A DNA stretch of 64,000 nt from JAOUEA01 sp963790335 (GTDB lineage Bacteria; Actinomycetota; UBA4738; HRBIN12): assembly GCA_963790335.1 (NCBI GenBank), contig CAWBOB010000002.1, forward strand, positions 248,001-312,000, given 5' to 3'. Both the position numbers and the translations under genes were made by a program. Positions 1 to 10,593 of this stretch are shown here, piece after piece. The notes under the pieces are model-generated. The model had not been told where the DNA came from and ran no database searches. It saw nothing but the letters and a program-made list of their open reading frames with translations. Position 1 is the first letter of the stretch. Each line of letters starts with the position of its first letter.

Positions 1-528
1 ATCAGCAACGACGACGACGCGATCAAGACGCTCGAAACGATGGCGGCCAGCATGGAGCAGGTCGGGTTGAGCATCAACATCAAGACGCTCAACTACAACG
101 CCGTCGTCCAGAAGTGCGCGACGATGGCCGCGCACCAGGCCTTCTGTCAGGCGGCCTGGGGCAAGGACTTCCCGAGCGCGTTCACCTACTTCGACCCGCT
201 GCTCGACGGCGGCGAGAACGGATCCAACTACGCGTTCGTCGGCACCACCGAGGCCGCGTTGAAAGAGGCAGGATACGAGGTCCCGGCCGACGGCATCCCG
301 AGCATCTCGGACCAGATCGATGAGTGCTGGTTCATGGATCCTGACGCCGCGAACGCCTGCTGGGCCGAACTCGACCGGTACGTGATGGAGGAGATCGTGC
401 CGGTCGTTCCGCGCCGGTTCTCCAACAACATCGACATCCTGGGTGAGCGCATCGTGAACTACTCGTTCGATCAGTTCTCCGGGCAGGGGGCGCCCGACCA
501 CTACTCACTGGTCGAAGGCAGCGAATAG
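1..528 (+). CDS. ABC transporter substrate-binding protein, C-terminal part (5' end outside window)
   Basis: The reading frame is open from base 1, so only the last 175 residues are present. The fragment has the character of the C-terminal lobe of a family 5 (peptide/nickel) solute-binding protein: a run resembling SMEQVGLSINIKTLNY, aromatic-rich stretches, and an ending that resembles the final strand of this family (VPRRFSNNIDILG). It is followed after 70 bp by an OppB/DppB-type permease and two OppD/OppF-type ATPases, which supports the assignment. The protein would be extracytoplasmic and deliver oligopeptides or a similar solute to the permease. The substrate cannot be told from this fragment. 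Family assignment rests partly on context. Confidence 0.75.
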   Translation: MSNDDDAIKTLETMAASMEQVGLSINIKTLNYNAVVQKCATMAAHQAFCQAAWGKDFPSAFTYFDPLLDGGENGSNYAFVGTTEAALKEAGYEVPADGIPSISDQIDECWFMDPDAANACWAELDRYVMEEIVPVVPRRFSNNIDILGERIVNYSFDQFSGQGAPDHYSLVEGSE

Positions 529-598
529 CAGAAGGACGATGGACGGGGACGGGCCACTCGGTCCGTTCCCGTTCATCCGAGAGGAAGCCGGGTAGCGA

Positions 599-1570
599 AT
601 GGGGCGATACCTCCTCCGCAGGACGCTGTTCATGCTGCTGGTCCTCTGGGTCATCTCGGTCCTGACCTTCCTGATCTTCGTCAAGCTTCCCCCCGGCGAT
701 CCTGCCAGACGTCTCGCAGGGCGAGCCGGCACCCCCGAAGTGATCGAGCTGATCCGAGACCGACTTGGACTCAACGACCAGCTCACGACGCAGTACGCCA
801 GGTTCGCGAAAGGGCTCGTGCCCTGGCCCGGTTTCTGGCTGAACGAAGAGGTCTACTTCTCGTACGCGAACAACGTGCCGGTGAAGAGCGAGATCGTTGA
901 GCGCGTGCCGGTCACGTTCACGTTGATGGTCGGCGGCGTGGTGCTCTGGCTCCTGATCGGCATCCCCACCGGTATCGTGTCCGCGGTGCGGCGACGGAGC
1001 CTCGCGGACCGAGGGGCGATGTTGTTCGCGCTGATCGGCGTCTCCTTACCCAGTTTCTGGTTGGGCATGGTGATGATCTTCATCTTCTTCTACCAACTCG
1101 GCTGGGCTCCACCGACGGGCCTCGAGATCGGAGCCTCGCTGCCAGAATCGATCTTGCAAGGGAAGTTCATCCTGGCGTGGATCACGGTTGCCGTCACGTC
1201 CGCTGCGTTCTATGCGCGCATGGTTCGGGGCAACATGCTCGAGGTCTTGACGGAGGATTACACCCGCACGGCTCGCGCGAAGGGGCTCAGCGAACGTCGC
1301 GTGATCTACAAGCACGGGCTGCGTGCCGCCCTCACCCCGGTCGTCACGATGCTCGGCCTCGACATCGCGTTCCTCCTGGGTGGAGCGGTCATCACCGAGG
1401 AGGTGTTCGCGCTTCCGGGCCTGGGTGAGTATGCGCTCCAAGCATTGGTCGACACGAACTATCCCGGCGTCATGGCGGTCACGATCATCGGGGCGATCTT
1501 CATCGTCACCGCCAACCTGATCGTGGACGTCGTGTACGCCGCGCTCGACCCCCGGGTACGCTACAGCTAG
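599..1570 (+). CDS. Peptide/nickel-type ABC transporter permease (DppB/OppB family)
   Basis: This 323-residue protein has the family layout: an N-terminal signal-anchor helix (residues about 7-28), the sequence PPGDPARRLAGRAGTPE where OppB/DppB proteins carry PGDP, then five further membrane spans. The cytoplasmic EAA loop is visible as ARAKGLSERRVIYKHGLRAA, and the C-terminus DPRVRYS is typical. It forms half of the membrane channel of the importer. The start ATG follows GAGGAAG by about 11 nt. No second permease (DppC/OppC) lies between it and the ATPase genes, so that gene is presumably upstream of the substrate-binding protein, outside the window. Confidence 0.93.
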   Translation: MGRYLLRRTLFMLLVLWVISVLTFLIFVKLPPGDPARRLAGRAGTPEVIELIRDRLGLNDQLTTQYARFAKGLVPWPGFWLNEEVYFSYANNVPVKSEIVERVPVTFTLMVGGVVLWLLIGIPTGIVSAVRRRSLADRGAMLFALIGVSLPSFWLGMVMIFIFFYQLGWAPPTGLEIGASLPESILQGKFILAWITVAVTSAAFYARMVRGNMLEVLTEDYTRTARAKGLSERRVIYKHGLRAALTPVVTMLGLDIAFLLGGAVITEEVFALPGLGEYALQALVDTNYPGVMAVTIIGAIFIVTANLIVDVVYAALDPRVRYS

Positions 1571-1604
1571 CCGTCTGCTCACGAACGCCACGAAAGGAAG
1601 CGTG

Positions 1605-2611
<1,007 letters not shown>

Positions 2612-2615
<4 letters not shown>

Positions 2616-3703
2616 GTGCTCAGCCCGAAGCCGGAGCGGTGACCGAGACCGACCGGACCGTGCCACCCCTCGTCAAGCTCACGGGGGTCAAGAAGTACTT
2701 CCCGGTCACCCAGGGGGTGCTCTTCCAGCGTCACGTCGGTGACGTCCATGCCGTCGACGGGGTCGACCTGGAGGTGTTCCCCGGGGAGACGGTGGGCCTC
2801 GTGGGGGAGACGGGATGCGGGAAGTCGACGCTCGCGCGGGTGATCATGCGGCTCTACGACGCGACCGAGGGCACGATCGAGTTCGACGGCCGCGACATCA
2901 CCCAGCTCCGACGCGGCGAGCTCCGCGAGCTTCGCCGCGACATGCAGATGGTGTTCCAGGACCCGTACGCCTCGCTGAATCCCCGCAAGACCGTGGGGTC
3001 GATCGTCGAAGAGCCCTTCAGGTTGCACGGCACCGTCGAACGCACCAAGCGCAAGGCCTCCGTGCAGGAGCTCATGGAGCTCGTCGGACTCAATCCCGAG
3101 CACTACAACCGGTATCCGCACGAGTTCTCCGGGGGACAGCGTCAACGGATCGGCGTCGCCCGAGCCCTCGCCCTGCGACCTCGCCTGATCGTGGCCGACG
3201 AACCGGTCTCGGCGCTCGACGTGTCGGTCCAAGCGCAGATCCTCAACCTGCTCGACGACCTCCAGACCGAGTTCAACCTCACGTACATCTTCATCGCGCA
3301 CGATCTGTCGGTGGTGAAACACGTCTCCGATCGCGTGGCGGTGATGTACCTGGGCCGCATCGTGGAAACCGGCGGGGGCGACGCGTTGTACCGGCAGCCC
3401 CGCCACCCGTACACGGGGGCGCTGTTGTCGGCCGTGCCCATCGCGGATCCGGAGCTCGCGAAGCGCCGCAGGCACATCGTGCTCGAGGGGGACGTGCCCT
3501 CGCCGATCGACCCGCCGAGCGGGTGCCGGTTCCACCCGCGCTGCCCCAAGACGAAGCAGCTGGCCCGCGACGCCGGTCTGACCGACGGGGTCGACCCGAG
3601 ATGCCGCAACGACGATCCCGCGCTCGAGGCGTTCGAGGGAGGCCAACTCGCGGCGTGTCACTACCCGCTCGAGGAATCTATCATCGCCTCGACCGGCGAC
3701 TGA
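2612..3703 (+). CDS. dppF: Peptide/nickel-type ABC transporter ATP-binding protein (DppF/OppF family)
   Basis: This is the second ATPase of the importer, 363 residues from a GTG that overlaps the dppD stop (GTGA). Motifs: Walker A GETGCGKST, signature FSGGQRQRIGVARAL, Walker B LIVADEPVSALD, H-loop IAHDLSVVKH. The C-terminal extension contains GCRFHPRCPKTKQ, as in OppF/DppF. An in-frame start 60 bp further upstream would lie deep inside dppD, so the overlapping GTG was chosen. It is the last gene of the transport operon; secG follows after 25 bp and may be co-transcribed. Confidence 0.93.
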
Positions 3704-3728
3704 ATCCAGACCTCACACCGGAGCCCGC

Positions 3729-3956
3729 ATGCTGACCACCATCGTGATCGTCATCGACGTCATCGCGGCCCTGTTCCTGATCCTCACCATCCTCCTGCAC
3801 TCCGGGCGGGGGAGCGGCCTCTCCGACATGTTCGGGGGCACATCGTCGCTCGCCGGCGGTACGTCGATGGAGCGCACCCTCGACCGCCTCACCGTGATCA
3901 CGGCGATCGTCTTCGGACTGTGCACGTTCTGGCTCGCCTGGCAGTGGAACCCGTAG
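3729..3956 (+). CDS. secG: Preprotein translocase subunit SecG
   Basis: This 75-residue protein has two membrane helices (about 3-24 and 50-70) separated by the conserved SecG loop LLHSGRGSGLSDMFGGTSSLAGG. SecG is the non-essential third subunit of the SecYEG channel and helps SecA-driven export. Length matches the family. It stands between a transport operon and a tRNA-Leu gene, away from the glycolytic genes that often precede secG in other actinobacteria (no such genes are visible here). Confidence 0.93.
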   Translation: MLTTIVIVIDVIAALFLILTILLHSGRGSGLSDMFGGTSSLAGGTSMERTLDRLTVITAIVFGLCTFWLAWQWNP

Positions 3957-3984
3957 GGTCCCAGGGCAGCCCGGAACCGGTTGA

Positions 3985-3990
3985 TAGGAT
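3985..3990 (+). promoter_or_regulatory. Probable -10 element of the tRNA-Leu promoter
   Basis: TAGGAT lies 12 bp before the first base of tRNA-Leu, where transcription would start a few bases ahead of the mature 5' end. No convincing -35 hexamer is seen 16-18 bp upstream. Confidence 0.45.
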
Positions 3991-4002
3991 TCGCAGTCTC
4001 TC

Positions 4003-4092
4003 GTCGGAGTGGCGGAACTTGGTAGACGCGCTAGGTTGAGGGCCTAGTGCCCCTTGCGGGGCGTAGGGGTTCAAATCCCCTCTCCGACACCA
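4003..4092 (+). tRNA. tRNA-Leu (anticodon GAG), CCA encoded
   Basis: Acceptor arms GTCGGAG (4003-4009) and CTCCGAC (4082-4088) pair perfectly. The anticodon stem CTAGG/CCTAG encloses TTGAGGG, giving anticodon GAG at 4038-4040, which reads CTC/CTT. A long variable arm (TGCCCCTTGCGGGGCG region) marks a class II leucine tRNA. The T arm carries GGTTCAAATCC. The 3' ACCA (4089-4092) is encoded. Confidence 0.96.
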
Positions 4093-4115
4093 CCGGCAGG
4101 ATGCGCTTTCGCGAC

Positions 4116-4778
4116 CTAGCCGAAGGCGATGCTCACCTCGTCCATCACGCCGCCGTACCAATCTCCCCCGCCCGGCTTGGCGCCGAGCATCAGGACGATG
4201 CTGTTGGAGATCGATCCCACGGTGACGCTCTTACTGAACGATGATCCGTCGACGGTGAGCGTGATGCGTGACGAGGTCTTCTTGCAGACGATCGTATGCC
4301 AGCGGTCGTCGGAGAGGTCGGGGCCGGCGGTGATGCTGGTGCCTCCCGCCGAGCCCGTGAACCGGCAGAAGGCCTTGCCGGTGCTGAGGATCTCCATCTT
4401 GTAGGAAGGACCCCCTCCCGATTGCTTCCGGACCAGATCGAAGTCGCCGACGGATGCCGAGGGCCGGTCCGGGAACTTCACGTGAGCCGTGATGGTGACG
4501 TTCTGCGACCCGGGGTTCAGGCTGGCATCGTTCGGAACCGTCACCTTCGAGTTCGATCCGTTGAAGCGGTACGCACGAGGGCTTCCACCGTATCCCGGAG
4601 CGACACGCGTGACGTTCGAGAGGCTGCCGTCGTTGCCGAAGCTCGATGCGTCGACCATCGCCCCCGACGACTCGTCCATGTGCCACAGACCCACCGTCGC
4701 AGCATGGGCGACGCTCGGTATGGCGAGACCGATGACACACGTGACGATCACGATCGGCAGACGGAACCTCGGAGCCAT
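4116..4778 (-). CDS. Secreted LamG/concanavalin A-like lectin domain protein
   Basis: This 220-residue protein has a clear signal peptide (about 1-26, ending SVAHA before ATVGL) and then a single LamG-like beta-sandwich. Recognisable family features are GLWHMDESSG near the start of the domain, the YRFNGSNSKVTVPNDASLN strand region, the DDRWHTIVCKKT segment and the ending GGVMDEVSIAFG. Such domains bind carbohydrate or act as adhesive modules; no catalytic domain is attached. A good ribosome site (AAGGAGGGATC) precedes the ATG. It is a single gene convergent with the tRNA-Leu. Its ligand is unknown. Confidence 0.85.
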   Translation of the reverse strand: MAPRFRLPIVIVTCVIGLAIPSVAHAATVGLWHMDESSGAMVDASSFGNDGSLSNVTRVAPGYGGSPRAYRFNGSNSKVTVPNDASLNPGSQNVTITAHVKFPDRPSASVGDFDLVRKQSGGGPSYKMEILSTGKAFCRFTGSAGGTSITAGPDLSDDRWHTIVCKKTSSRITLTVDGSSFSKSVTVGSISNSIVLMLGAKPGGGDWYGGVMDEVSIAFG

Positions 4779-4877
4779 GCGGCGATCCCTCCTTCGTGCG
4801 CTGCGTGGGGCGGTCGACCTACACCGTAGCGCCGGGTGGCTGCGAGACGCAACTCCGACGCGACTCCCCAGTCGCGG

Positions 4878-5360
4878 CTAGCCGGTGACCAGGACGACGA
4901 CCAGCCACGTGCCGATCATCGCGACGCCCGCGATCAGCTGGATCATGATCCCCAGCGCGACGCCCCCCAATGCCTCTCGGGTCGAGCGCAGGGCCGGAGG
5001 CACCGACCGGTGTCGAAGCACCTCCGCAACGAAGACGCCGGCCGGAAACCCGATCAGGGCGCCGATCACCGGCACCAGGAAGAAGCCGACCACGACCCCG
5101 GCGGCGCCCGCAGCGACGATCCACCACGGAGCCCCACGGGCGCTCGTGCGCCGAGCCGGCAGCACCGTCGAGGCCACCGTGGCTCCGGCGGCGATCACCA
5201 CCATCACCGCTGCCAGCACCCATGCGCCGGGGGTGGCCCGCTCCAGCGCCCAGACGACCCCGGCACCCGCGACCAGGAGCAAGCCCGGCACGATCGGAAC
5301 GACGACACCCACGAGGCCGACGAGCATCACGATCGCCAGGGTGAGCTCCGTCGCGGACAT
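4878..5360 (-). CDS. DUF456-family integral membrane protein
   Basis: A 160-residue hydrophobic protein with five or so membrane segments and the glycine-rich helices typical of DUF456: LVGVVVPIVPGLLLVAGAGV near the N-terminus and VGFFLVPVIGALIGFPAGVF in the middle, where the PxxGxxxG pattern is the family hallmark. Family members are widespread in actinobacteria and have no established function. The gene stands alone between two secreted-protein genes; it is transcribed away from the plus-strand gene at 5439. Confidence 0.85.
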   Translation of the reverse strand: MSATELTLAIVMLVGLVGVVVPIVPGLLLVAGAGVVWALERATPGAWVLAAVMVVIAAGATVASTVLPARRTSARGAPWWIVAAGAAGVVVGFFLVPVIGALIGFPAGVFVAEVLRHRSVPPALRSTREALGGVALGIMIQLIAGVAMIGTWLVVVLVTG

Positions 5361-5438
5361 CGCGTCTCAGGGTATCGTCGTTCACGTAGGCAACGCGGGG
5401 TGGTAGCTTCACTGCTGTAGTTCGCTAGAGGAGACTGT

Positions 5439-6638
5439 ATGGTCCGAAGCACAACGTCGCGATGGGCGCTCCGATCGACGATATCCCTCACCCTCACGGG
5501 GGTGATGAGCGCCCTCGCCGTTTCCGGTGCGAGCGCCGCCCTTCCCCCGGAGAACGCATCGGCGACCTACATGGTCGACCGCCGCGCCTGGGTCGCGAAG
5601 GCTGCGGGCGGCATCATCTGGGTCGGTGGTAGCTCCGATCGCTACATGACGCCGACGCGTGCCCCCGGGCCGGTCGCCAGAGGTCTCGCCGCGTTCCATC
5701 CCGCGACTGGCAGGCCGGCAGACGTCCGGATCCCGAACCTCGGCGCAAGTCCCGTCGTCTACGACATGTCGATGGGGCCCAACGGCACGCTCTACCTGGC
5801 CGGAGCGTTCTCCTACACGTTCGGGGGCCGCGACCGCCAGAACCTCGTCGGTATCAACCCGACGACCGGTGCGATGGTTGCAGGGTTCTCGACGCCGAAG
5901 CTCCGGACCGTGCTCGCAACGCAGGATCGCATCTACGCCGGAGGCATCCGGCTCGAGGCGTACCGTCTGGATGGAGCACGCGACAACGGATTCCGGACGG
6001 TGACCGCCGAGATCGATCCGTCGCTTCGCACCCACGACACGCAGCGTCAGTTCCGCGACCTCGTCGTCTCGGGTGGGAACGACATCATCGCGATCGGAGC
6101 GTTCGACTCCATCAACGGCGCTGCACAGAAGGTCGCGGTGAAGCTCGATCGGGCCACGGGCCAGCCGAAGTCGTGGAGGCTCGCCAACATCGCACCGACC
6201 AGCGCCGCGTTCGGGCTCAGCGGCGTCGTCTCCGGTGATCGGCTCTACGTGGCAGCCGGAGGCTCCGACTTCACCGGCGCGTATCGGATCGCCGATGGGT
6301 CGCAGGTGTGGAAGACCGACACGTCGGGCTCGACCCAGGTCGTGAACGTCTACGACGCAAGCACCGTGGTGATCGGCGGTCATTTCGAGTGGGTCGCTCG
6401 TTCACCCGGGCAGCAATGCGGCAGCAACCAGCACCCCACCTCAACGTGCTTCTTCCAGCCCCGTCTCGCGGCGCTGAACACCGCCGACGGACGGGTGGCC
6501 ACCTCCTATACCCCTCGCATCTGCTGCAACTACACAGGCGTGTGGGGCATCGCGGTTCGGACCGGTGACCTCCATGTGGCCGGTGCGTTCACGAAGGCCG
6601 GGACACGCACGCAGTACCACTACGCGAAGTTCGGTTGA
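5439..6638 (+). CDS. Secreted beta-propeller-like protein (delta-60/PQQ-repeat type)
   Basis: A 399-residue exported protein: signal peptide at about 1-34 (ending SGASA before ALPPE), then degenerate repeats of roughly 45 residues with the pattern of blade strands, for example GTLYLAGAFSYTFGG, NDIIAIGAFDSINGAAQ, STVVIGGHFEWVA and GDLHVAGAFTKAGTRTQYHYAKF. The repeated V/YxGGxF/AGAF plus LAALN/VKLD motif is that of delta-60 or PQQ-like propellers found on actinobacterial cell surfaces. A pair of cysteines (CGSNQHPTSTC) and a CCNY motif could form disulfides. AGAGGAG precedes the ATG. Ligand and function are unknown. Confidence 0.75.
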   Translation: MVRSTTSRWALRSTISLTLTGVMSALAVSGASAALPPENASATYMVDRRAWVAKAAGGIIWVGGSSDRYMTPTRAPGPVARGLAAFHPATGRPADVRIPNLGASPVVYDMSMGPNGTLYLAGAFSYTFGGRDRQNLVGINPTTGAMVAGFSTPKLRTVLATQDRIYAGGIRLEAYRLDGARDNGFRTVTAEIDPSLRTHDTQRQFRDLVVSGGNDIIAIGAFDSINGAAQKVAVKLDRATGQPKSWRLANIAPTSAAFGLSGVVSGDRLYVAAGGSDFTGAYRIADGSQVWKTDTSGSTQVVNVYDASTVVIGGHFEWVARSPGQQCGSNQHPTSTCFFQPRLAALNTADGRVATSYTPRICCNYTGVWGIAVRTGDLHVAGAFTKAGTRTQYHYAKFG

Positions 6639-6777
6639 GGCGCCGCCGGACCCGGTCGCCGCTGGGCTAGGATGACTCGGTGAGCTAGCAGGGATCCCCT
6701 CGTCGACAGAGCGCGCCGATCCGGCGCCTCTGTTGGTGTGTCGACCTTCCACCACGTTCACCCGAGGAGTTCCCACG

Positions 6778-8373
6778 ATGATCGCTCTCGAGGTCCGAGA
6801 TGTCGAAGTCGAAGCCGGCGGCGCCAGCGTCGTCGAGCACCTCTCGTTCACGCTGCGTGCCGGAGAGAAGATGGGCGTCGTCGGTCGCAACGGCGCCGGC
6901 AAGACCTCACTGTTGCACGTGCTCGCGGGGGAGCGCGAGCCCGCCTCGGGTGCGGTGGTACGCCGTGGAGCCGTCGGACACTTGCGGCAAGATCCCAGGC
7001 GAACGCGGTCGGATGACGATGTGCTCGCGCTGGCCTCGGTGCTGGAGGCCCGCGACCTCGTCGATCTGGCGACCCGCGTGGAGAAGGCCAGGGTCGCGCT
7101 CGAGGAACACGCGTCGGATCGCCACGTCGCCCGGTTCGCCAGGCTCGAGGACGAGTACGCGTCGCTCGGTGGCTACCGCGCCGAGTCGGAAGCTCGTTCC
7201 ATCGCCGCGGGGCTCGGGCTCGCACAGGACCGGCTGAGCCTGCCGGTCGGCGCCCTCTCGGGGGGTGAGCGTCGCCGCCTCGAGCTCGCGCGCATCCTGT
7301 TCGGAGGCTCCGACCTGCTCCTGCTCGACGAGCCGACGAACCATCTCGACGCCGACGCGAAGGTGTGGCTCATGCAGTTCCTCTCGGACTACCCGGGAGC
7401 GCTCATGGTCGTCAGCCACGATCTGGGGCTGCTCGACACGTCGATCACCCGTATCCTGCACCTCGACCGAGACGGTGCGATCCTCTACCGCGGCACGTAC
7501 GCGCAGTACAGGCGAGCGAGGGCGCTCGACGAGGAACGGCTCACGGCGCTCGCGGAACGCCAGGACCAGGAGATCAGACGGCTGCGCACGCTCGCCGATT
7601 CCATGCGTGGGCAGACCCAGCGTCGCGCTCGGGCGGCCAAGAGCATCGACACCCGCCGTGGCAAGCTCGAGGCCGCCAGGATCTCGGCGCCGACGCGTGA
7701 GCGCAGCGTGCGGTTCCGATTTCCCGAGCCTCCCCGCTCGGGCCGCACCGTGCTCGACGTCTCCAGGCTCGCCAAGTCCTACGGGTCCACGCCGGTCTTC
7801 GACGACGTCTCGTTCGATGTCGGCCGAACCGACCGACTGCTGGTCATGGGGCTGAACGGGGCCGGCAAGACCTCGCTGCTGCGCATCCTGACCGAGCGAA
7901 CCGACGCGGACGCCGGCACCTTCCGCTGGGGGCACGACGTCGTCTGGGGCTACTACGCCCAGGAGCACGAGGGCATCCAGCCAGGCACCGACGTGCTCTC
8001 GCACATGCGCGCAGAGTCGCGGGCCGACGATCAACAGCTCAGGGCGCTGCTCGGCATGTTCGGTCTGACGGGAAGCATCGCGTTCCAGGATGCGGGCACG
8101 CTCTCCGGTGGCGAGAAGACCAAGCTCGCCCTCGCCCAGCTGGTCGCCGGCCGCAAGAACGTGCTGCTGCTGGACGAGCCGACGAATAACCTCGACCCGC
8201 CATCACGAACGGCGATCGCCGCCGCGCTGCAGGACTGGCCCGGCGCGATGATCATCGTGAGCCACGACCCGGAGTTCGTGGAGGCGCTCGCGCCCCACCA
8301 CGTGCTCATGATGCCGGAAGGGGAGCGGTCCTCGTGGAACGAGGACCTCCTCGGACTGGTGGCCTTGGCCTGA
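6778..8373 (+). CDS. ABC-F family ATPase (ribosome-associated, Uup/EttA type)
   Basis: A 531-residue protein with two ABC domains and no membrane segments. First domain: Walker A GRNGAGKTS, signature LSGGERRRLELARIL, Walker B LLLDEPTNHLD. Second domain: GLNGAGKTS, LSGGEKTKLALAQLV, LLLDEPTNNLD. Between them is the arginine-rich linker (about residues 240-310) that in ABC-F proteins reaches into the ribosomal E/P site. Members act as translation factors or give resistance to ribosome-targeting antibiotics; which applies here cannot be told. The ATG at 6778 is preceded by GAGGAG at 9 nt; an upstream in-frame start at 6733 lacks a ribosome site. Confidence 0.92.
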   Translation: MIALEVRDVEVEAGGASVVEHLSFTLRAGEKMGVVGRNGAGKTSLLHVLAGEREPASGAVVRRGAVGHLRQDPRRTRSDDDVLALASVLEARDLVDLATRVEKARVALEEHASDRHVARFARLEDEYASLGGYRAESEARSIAAGLGLAQDRLSLPVGALSGGERRRLELARILFGGSDLLLLDEPTNHLDADAKVWLMQFLSDYPGALMVVSHDLGLLDTSITRILHLDRDGAILYRGTYAQYRRARALDEERLTALAERQDQEIRRLRTLADSMRGQTQRRARAAKSIDTRRGKLEAARISAPTRERSVRFRFPEPPRSGRTVLDVSRLAKSYGSTPVFDDVSFDVGRTDRLLVMGLNGAGKTSLLRILTERTDADAGTFRWGHDVVWGYYAQEHEGIQPGTDVLSHMRAESRADDQQLRALLGMFGLTGSIAFQDAGTLSGGEKTKLALAQLVAGRKNVLLLDEPTNNLDPPSRTAIAAALQDWPGAMIIVSHDPEFVEALAPHHVLMMPEGERSSWNEDLLGLVALA

Positions 8374-8466
8374 CCGATCGCCCTGTCGCGCCGGCTCGGC
8401 GTGGTGGAAGACGACCGGCGCCGATATCCTCCGAGCACCCGACCACGGAAGAGGCGAACGATCGCG

Positions 8467-10140
8467 ATGCAGAGCTCCGCCCCGGCCGACCTCGTCTTCG
8501 TGAACGGCGCCGTGTACACGGTCGATGCGGCCCGCTCGTGGGCGCAGGCCGTCGCCGTACGGTCGGGTCGCATCGTCGGCGTCGGAACCGACGCCGATGT
8601 CGACCAGCACCGGAGCGCCCGGACCGAGGTGGTCGATCTGCGCGGGGGCATGCTCGTTCCCGGTTTCCAGGACGCGCACGTGCACCCGGTGGGCGGCGGG
8701 CTCGACATGCTCCAATGCGACCTGCACGACCTCGCGACGCAGCAGGAGTACCTGCTCGCCATCACGACGTACGCTCGAGCGCATCCGGAACGGGAATGGA
8801 TCCTCGGGGGTGGGTGGGCGATGGACGTGTTCCCCGGCGGGACCCCGACCAAGGAGCTGCTCGACGACCTCGTGCCCGAACGTTGCGTCTACCTGCCCAA
8901 CAGGGACGGGCACAGCGTGTGGGTCAACTCGCGCGCGCTCGAGATGGCAGGGGTCACCCGAGACACACCCGATCCACCGGACGGTCGCATCGAGCGCACG
9001 CCCGAGGGTGAACCGTCGGGCACGCTGCACGAAGGGGCGGCGGACCTGGTCGGACGCCTCGCTCCCGAGCCGACGGACGACGAGATGGCTCAGGGCTTGC
9101 TCAAGGGGCAGGCCTATCTGCACTCGCTCGGCATCACGGCGTGGCAGGACGCGATCGTCGACGACGGGCCGCACTTCGGCCGGAACTTCTCCCGATACGT
9201 CGATGCCGCGGGCACCGGTGCGCTGACGGGCCGGGTGGTGGGAGCGCTGTGGTGGGACCGTCATCGCGGCGAGGACCAGATCGAGGAGCTCGTCGCCGTG
9301 CGCGAACGCGGCCGGGTGGGCCGGTTCGCCCCGACGAGCGTGAAGATCATGCAGGACGGCGTCTGCGAGAACTTCACGGCGGCCGTGCTCGAGCCCTACC
9401 TCGACGCGGACGGCACCCCCACGGCCAACTCCGGCATCTCCTTCGTCGAGCCCGAAGCGCTGAAGGGCTATGTGAGCGAGCTCGACCGTCTGGGGTTCCA
9501 GGTGCACTTCCATGCGCTCGCAGAGCGGGCGGTACGCGAGGCGCTCGACGCCGTCGAAGCCGCGCTCACGGCCAACGGCCCCGGCGACAACCGTCATCAT
9601 CTCGCCCACATCCAGGTGGTGCACCCTGATGACATCCCTCGGTTCCGGGCCTTGCGCGCCGTCGCCAACGCGCAGCCGCTGTGGGCGGCTCACGAAGGGC
9701 AGATGGACGACCTCACGATCCCCTTCCTCGGCGAACCGCGGTGGCGCTGGCAGTACCCGTTCGCGAGCCTCGTGCGGGCGGGGGCCACCCTCGCGATGGG
9801 CAGCGACTGGAGCGTCTCGAGTCCTGACCCGCTCGAGGAGATGCACGTGGCGGTGAACCGCAGGATGCCGAGCAGCTACCCGTACAAGGTGGAGCGTGAT
9901 GAGGTCTTCCTGCCCGAGGAGCGTCTCGACCTGCCCACGGCGCTCGCCGCCTTCACGGTCGGCTCCGCGTTCGTGAACCACCTCGAGCACGAGACCGGAT
10001 CGATCGAGGTGGGCAAGCTCGCCGACCTCGCCGTGATCGACCGCAACCTATTCCAGCATCCCGTCGATGAGATCGCGGATGCGCGCGTGCTGCAGACCTG
10101 GGTGGAGGGCGAGCGTGTCTACGCCGTCGACGGGGCATGA
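8467..10140 (+). CDS. Metal-dependent amidohydrolase, YtcJ-like
   Basis: About 557 residues with the amidohydrolase fold of the YtcJ/exoenzyme-regulatory AepA family: N-terminal VNGAVYTVD and LVPGFQDAHVHP (metal-binding HxH), central KIMQDGVCENF, VHFHALAERAVREALDAVE, HHLAHIQVV, and the C-terminal MGSDWSVSSPDPLEEMH metal-site aspartate. The family hydrolyses C-N bonds in diverse substrates, so the substrate is not predictable. The ATG at 8467 is chosen because the conserved domain begins a few residues later; an in-frame GTG at 8401 is also open. The stop overlaps the next start (ATGA). A second, more distant paralogue lies at 41.0 kb. Confidence 0.9.
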   Translation: MQSSAPADLVFVNGAVYTVDAARSWAQAVAVRSGRIVGVGTDADVDQHRSARTEVVDLRGGMLVPGFQDAHVHPVGGGLDMLQCDLHDLATQQEYLLAITTYARAHPEREWILGGGWAMDVFPGGTPTKELLDDLVPERCVYLPNRDGHSVWVNSRALEMAGVTRDTPDPPDGRIERTPEGEPSGTLHEGAADLVGRLAPEPTDDEMAQGLLKGQAYLHSLGITAWQDAIVDDGPHFGRNFSRYVDAAGTGALTGRVVGALWWDRHRGEDQIEELVAVRERGRVGRFAPTSVKIMQDGVCENFTAAVLEPYLDADGTPTANSGISFVEPEALKGYVSELDRLGFQVHFHALAERAVREALDAVEAALTANGPGDNRHHLAHIQVVHPDDIPRFRALRAVANAQPLWAAHEGQMDDLTIPFLGEPRWRWQYPFASLVRAGATLAMGSDWSVSSPDPLEEMHVAVNRRMPSSYPYKVERDEVFLPEERLDLPTALAAFTVGSAFVNHLEHETGSIEVGKLADLAVIDRNLFQHPVDEIADARVLQTWVEGERVYAVDGA

Positions 10141-10532
10141 CCGGTCGATCGGACCGAGCGGTGAGATCGCTCTGCACCGCCCTCGCGATGGCTGCGTGCC
10201 TGTCGGCGCCCGCCCTGGGCACGGCGCCGGCCGCGGTCGCGTCCGGCGGACTCCCCAGGGTGCTCGTCTATCGGTGCCGCCTCGTCGCGACCGACCGTGG
10301 CGACGAGATCGCATTGAGCCTCCGCCTCCGCACCAACGAGGCGAACGACCGATGGCGGATCCGCATCGTGCACGAAGGGCAGCGCGTGCTCACGACGAGG
10401 GGACGGACCGACGGACGGGGCGTGCTGAAGGCGCGCACGGTGGTGACCGATGCACCCGGCCGGGACGAGGTGCGCGTTCGCGCCCGCCACCTCATGCCGC
10501 ACGCCGTCTGCAAGGCCGCGACCGCCGTCTGA
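10137..10532 (+). CDS. Small secreted protein of unknown function
   Basis: 131 residues, starting in a four-base overlap with the amidohydrolase stop. The N-terminus has a positively charged region, a hydrophobic core (SLCTALAMAACLSAPALG) and a likely signal-peptidase site near AVASG, so the product is predicted to be exported. The mature part is about 95 residues, rich in charged beta-strand-like segments, with two cysteines (YRCRL and HAVCKA) that could pair. I do not recognise the family. Tight coupling suggests it works with, or at least is expressed with, the upstream amidohydrolase. Confidence 0.65.
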   Translation: MTGRSDRAVRSLCTALAMAACLSAPALGTAPAAVASGGLPRVLVYRCRLVATDRGDEIALSLRLRTNEANDRWRIRIVHEGQRVLTTRGRTDGRGVLKARTVVTDAPGRDEVRVRARHLMPHAVCKAATAV

Positions 10533-10593
10533 TCGCTGGTCGACGTCTGACCCGAGGTCTGCGCCGTCCGTTCCGGGCGGGGAGGGGCGCTGC